Shown: positions 6,883 through 7,009 of the stretch, one piece after another | How positions within the stretch are numbered: the stretch's first letter is position 1 | Layout of the letters: each line of letters begins with the position of its first letter | NCBI GenBank assembly: GCA_007128075.1 | Contig: SKYD01000009.1 | Span: 1-7,009, forward strand | Length of the DNA: 7,009 nucleotides | Source of the DNA: Thiorhodovibrio sp. | GTDB taxonomy: Bacteria > Pseudomonadota > Gammaproteobacteria > Chromatiales > Chromatiaceae | Direction: 5' to 3' | The notes under the pieces: generated by a model | What the model was told of the DNA's origin: nothing | Database searches by the model: none | The model's input: only the letters and a program-made list of their open reading frames with translations | Made by a program: the position numbers and the translations under genes

Positions 6883-7009
6883 AAACTATGGTTCTCTGAG
6901 AATTTCCGTGCCTTGCAAGTAATTGATTATAATGAAAACACTTTCCTTCCCGAGAGGTCCAAAAAGATCCTTTGGAACAGATGATCTACATTAAGGATGC
7001 CGTAACACC
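6883..7009. other. Region after rmlB with no complete gene
   Basis: This is an AT-rich stretch running to the window edge. It holds the possible -10 box described separately, a small odd palindrome TTCTCTGAGAA (6892-6902), and a short inverted repeat TCCAAA/TTTGGA (6958-6963 and 6971-6976) with a 7-base loop. No rmlB terminator is evident. A frame starting at ATG 6981 (MIYIKDAVT) stays open to the edge but has no good ribosome site. Alternatively, TAAGGA at 6992-6997 may serve a start codon just beyond the window. Confidence 0.4.
6928..6933 (+). promoter_or_regulatory. Possible -10 box of a promoter for the next gene
   Basis: A perfect TATAAT lies 45 bases after the rmlB stop in AT-rich DNA. 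No -35 box sits at the right distance: the region around 6904-6910 reads TTCCGTG, and TTGCAA at 6913-6918 is too close. A transcript would start near 6940. Confidence 0.35.

Noticed and set aside
6892..6902. TTCTCTGAGAA as an operator or terminator
   Set aside because: The palindrome is short, the hairpin would have a stem of about four pairs, and no T-run follows.
6913..6933. TTGCAA paired with TATAAT as a full promoter
   Set aside because: The spacing is only 9 bases, far short of the usual 16 to 18.

Overview
The window looks like chromosomal DNA from a Gram-negative, probably gammaproteobacterial, autotrophic or phototrophic bacterium. The protein families support this: a respiratory uptake [NiFe] hydrogenase, an E. 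coli-type GshB glutathione synthetase, and a GlgC glycogen enzyme. A purple sulfur bacterium (Chromatiaceae-like) of moderate GC is my best guess, but that is inference from gene content and not something the sequence proves.

Layout. (1) Positions 1-915, plus strand: the C-terminal half of a group 1 [NiFe] hydrogenase large subunit, cut by the left window edge. It is the last gene of its operon, because the next gene faces it. (2) Positions 986-1945, minus strand: gshB, convergent with the hydrogenase, with a hairpin between them. (3) From 1978 everything is on the plus strand: fcl (GDP-L-fucose synthase), an overlapping gene for a probable secreted lipoprotein of unknown function, a small membrane protein of unknown function with its own likely promoter, glgC (ADP-glucose pyrophosphorylase) and rmlB (dTDP-glucose 4,6-dehydratase). 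The last 127 bases hold no complete gene, only a possible promoter and leader for the next one.

How they fit together. The plus-strand block is rich in nucleotide-sugar chemistry. Fcl makes GDP-fucose for surface polysaccharide. GlgC makes ADP-glucose for glycogen. RmlB makes the 4-keto-6-deoxy intermediate of dTDP-rhamnose and related sugars. GlgC uses glucose 1-phosphate directly, and RmlB uses dTDP-glucose made from it; their genes are five bases apart, so storage and envelope sugar branches may be co-expressed. The usual partners (gmd for Fcl; rmlA, rmlC and rmlD for RmlB; glgA and glgB for GlgC) are not in the window.

Most of the window is ordinary housekeeping and accessory metabolism. 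I found no CRISPR array, mobile element, tRNA, rRNA or long repeat. The least explained parts are the two unknown genes between fcl and glgC.
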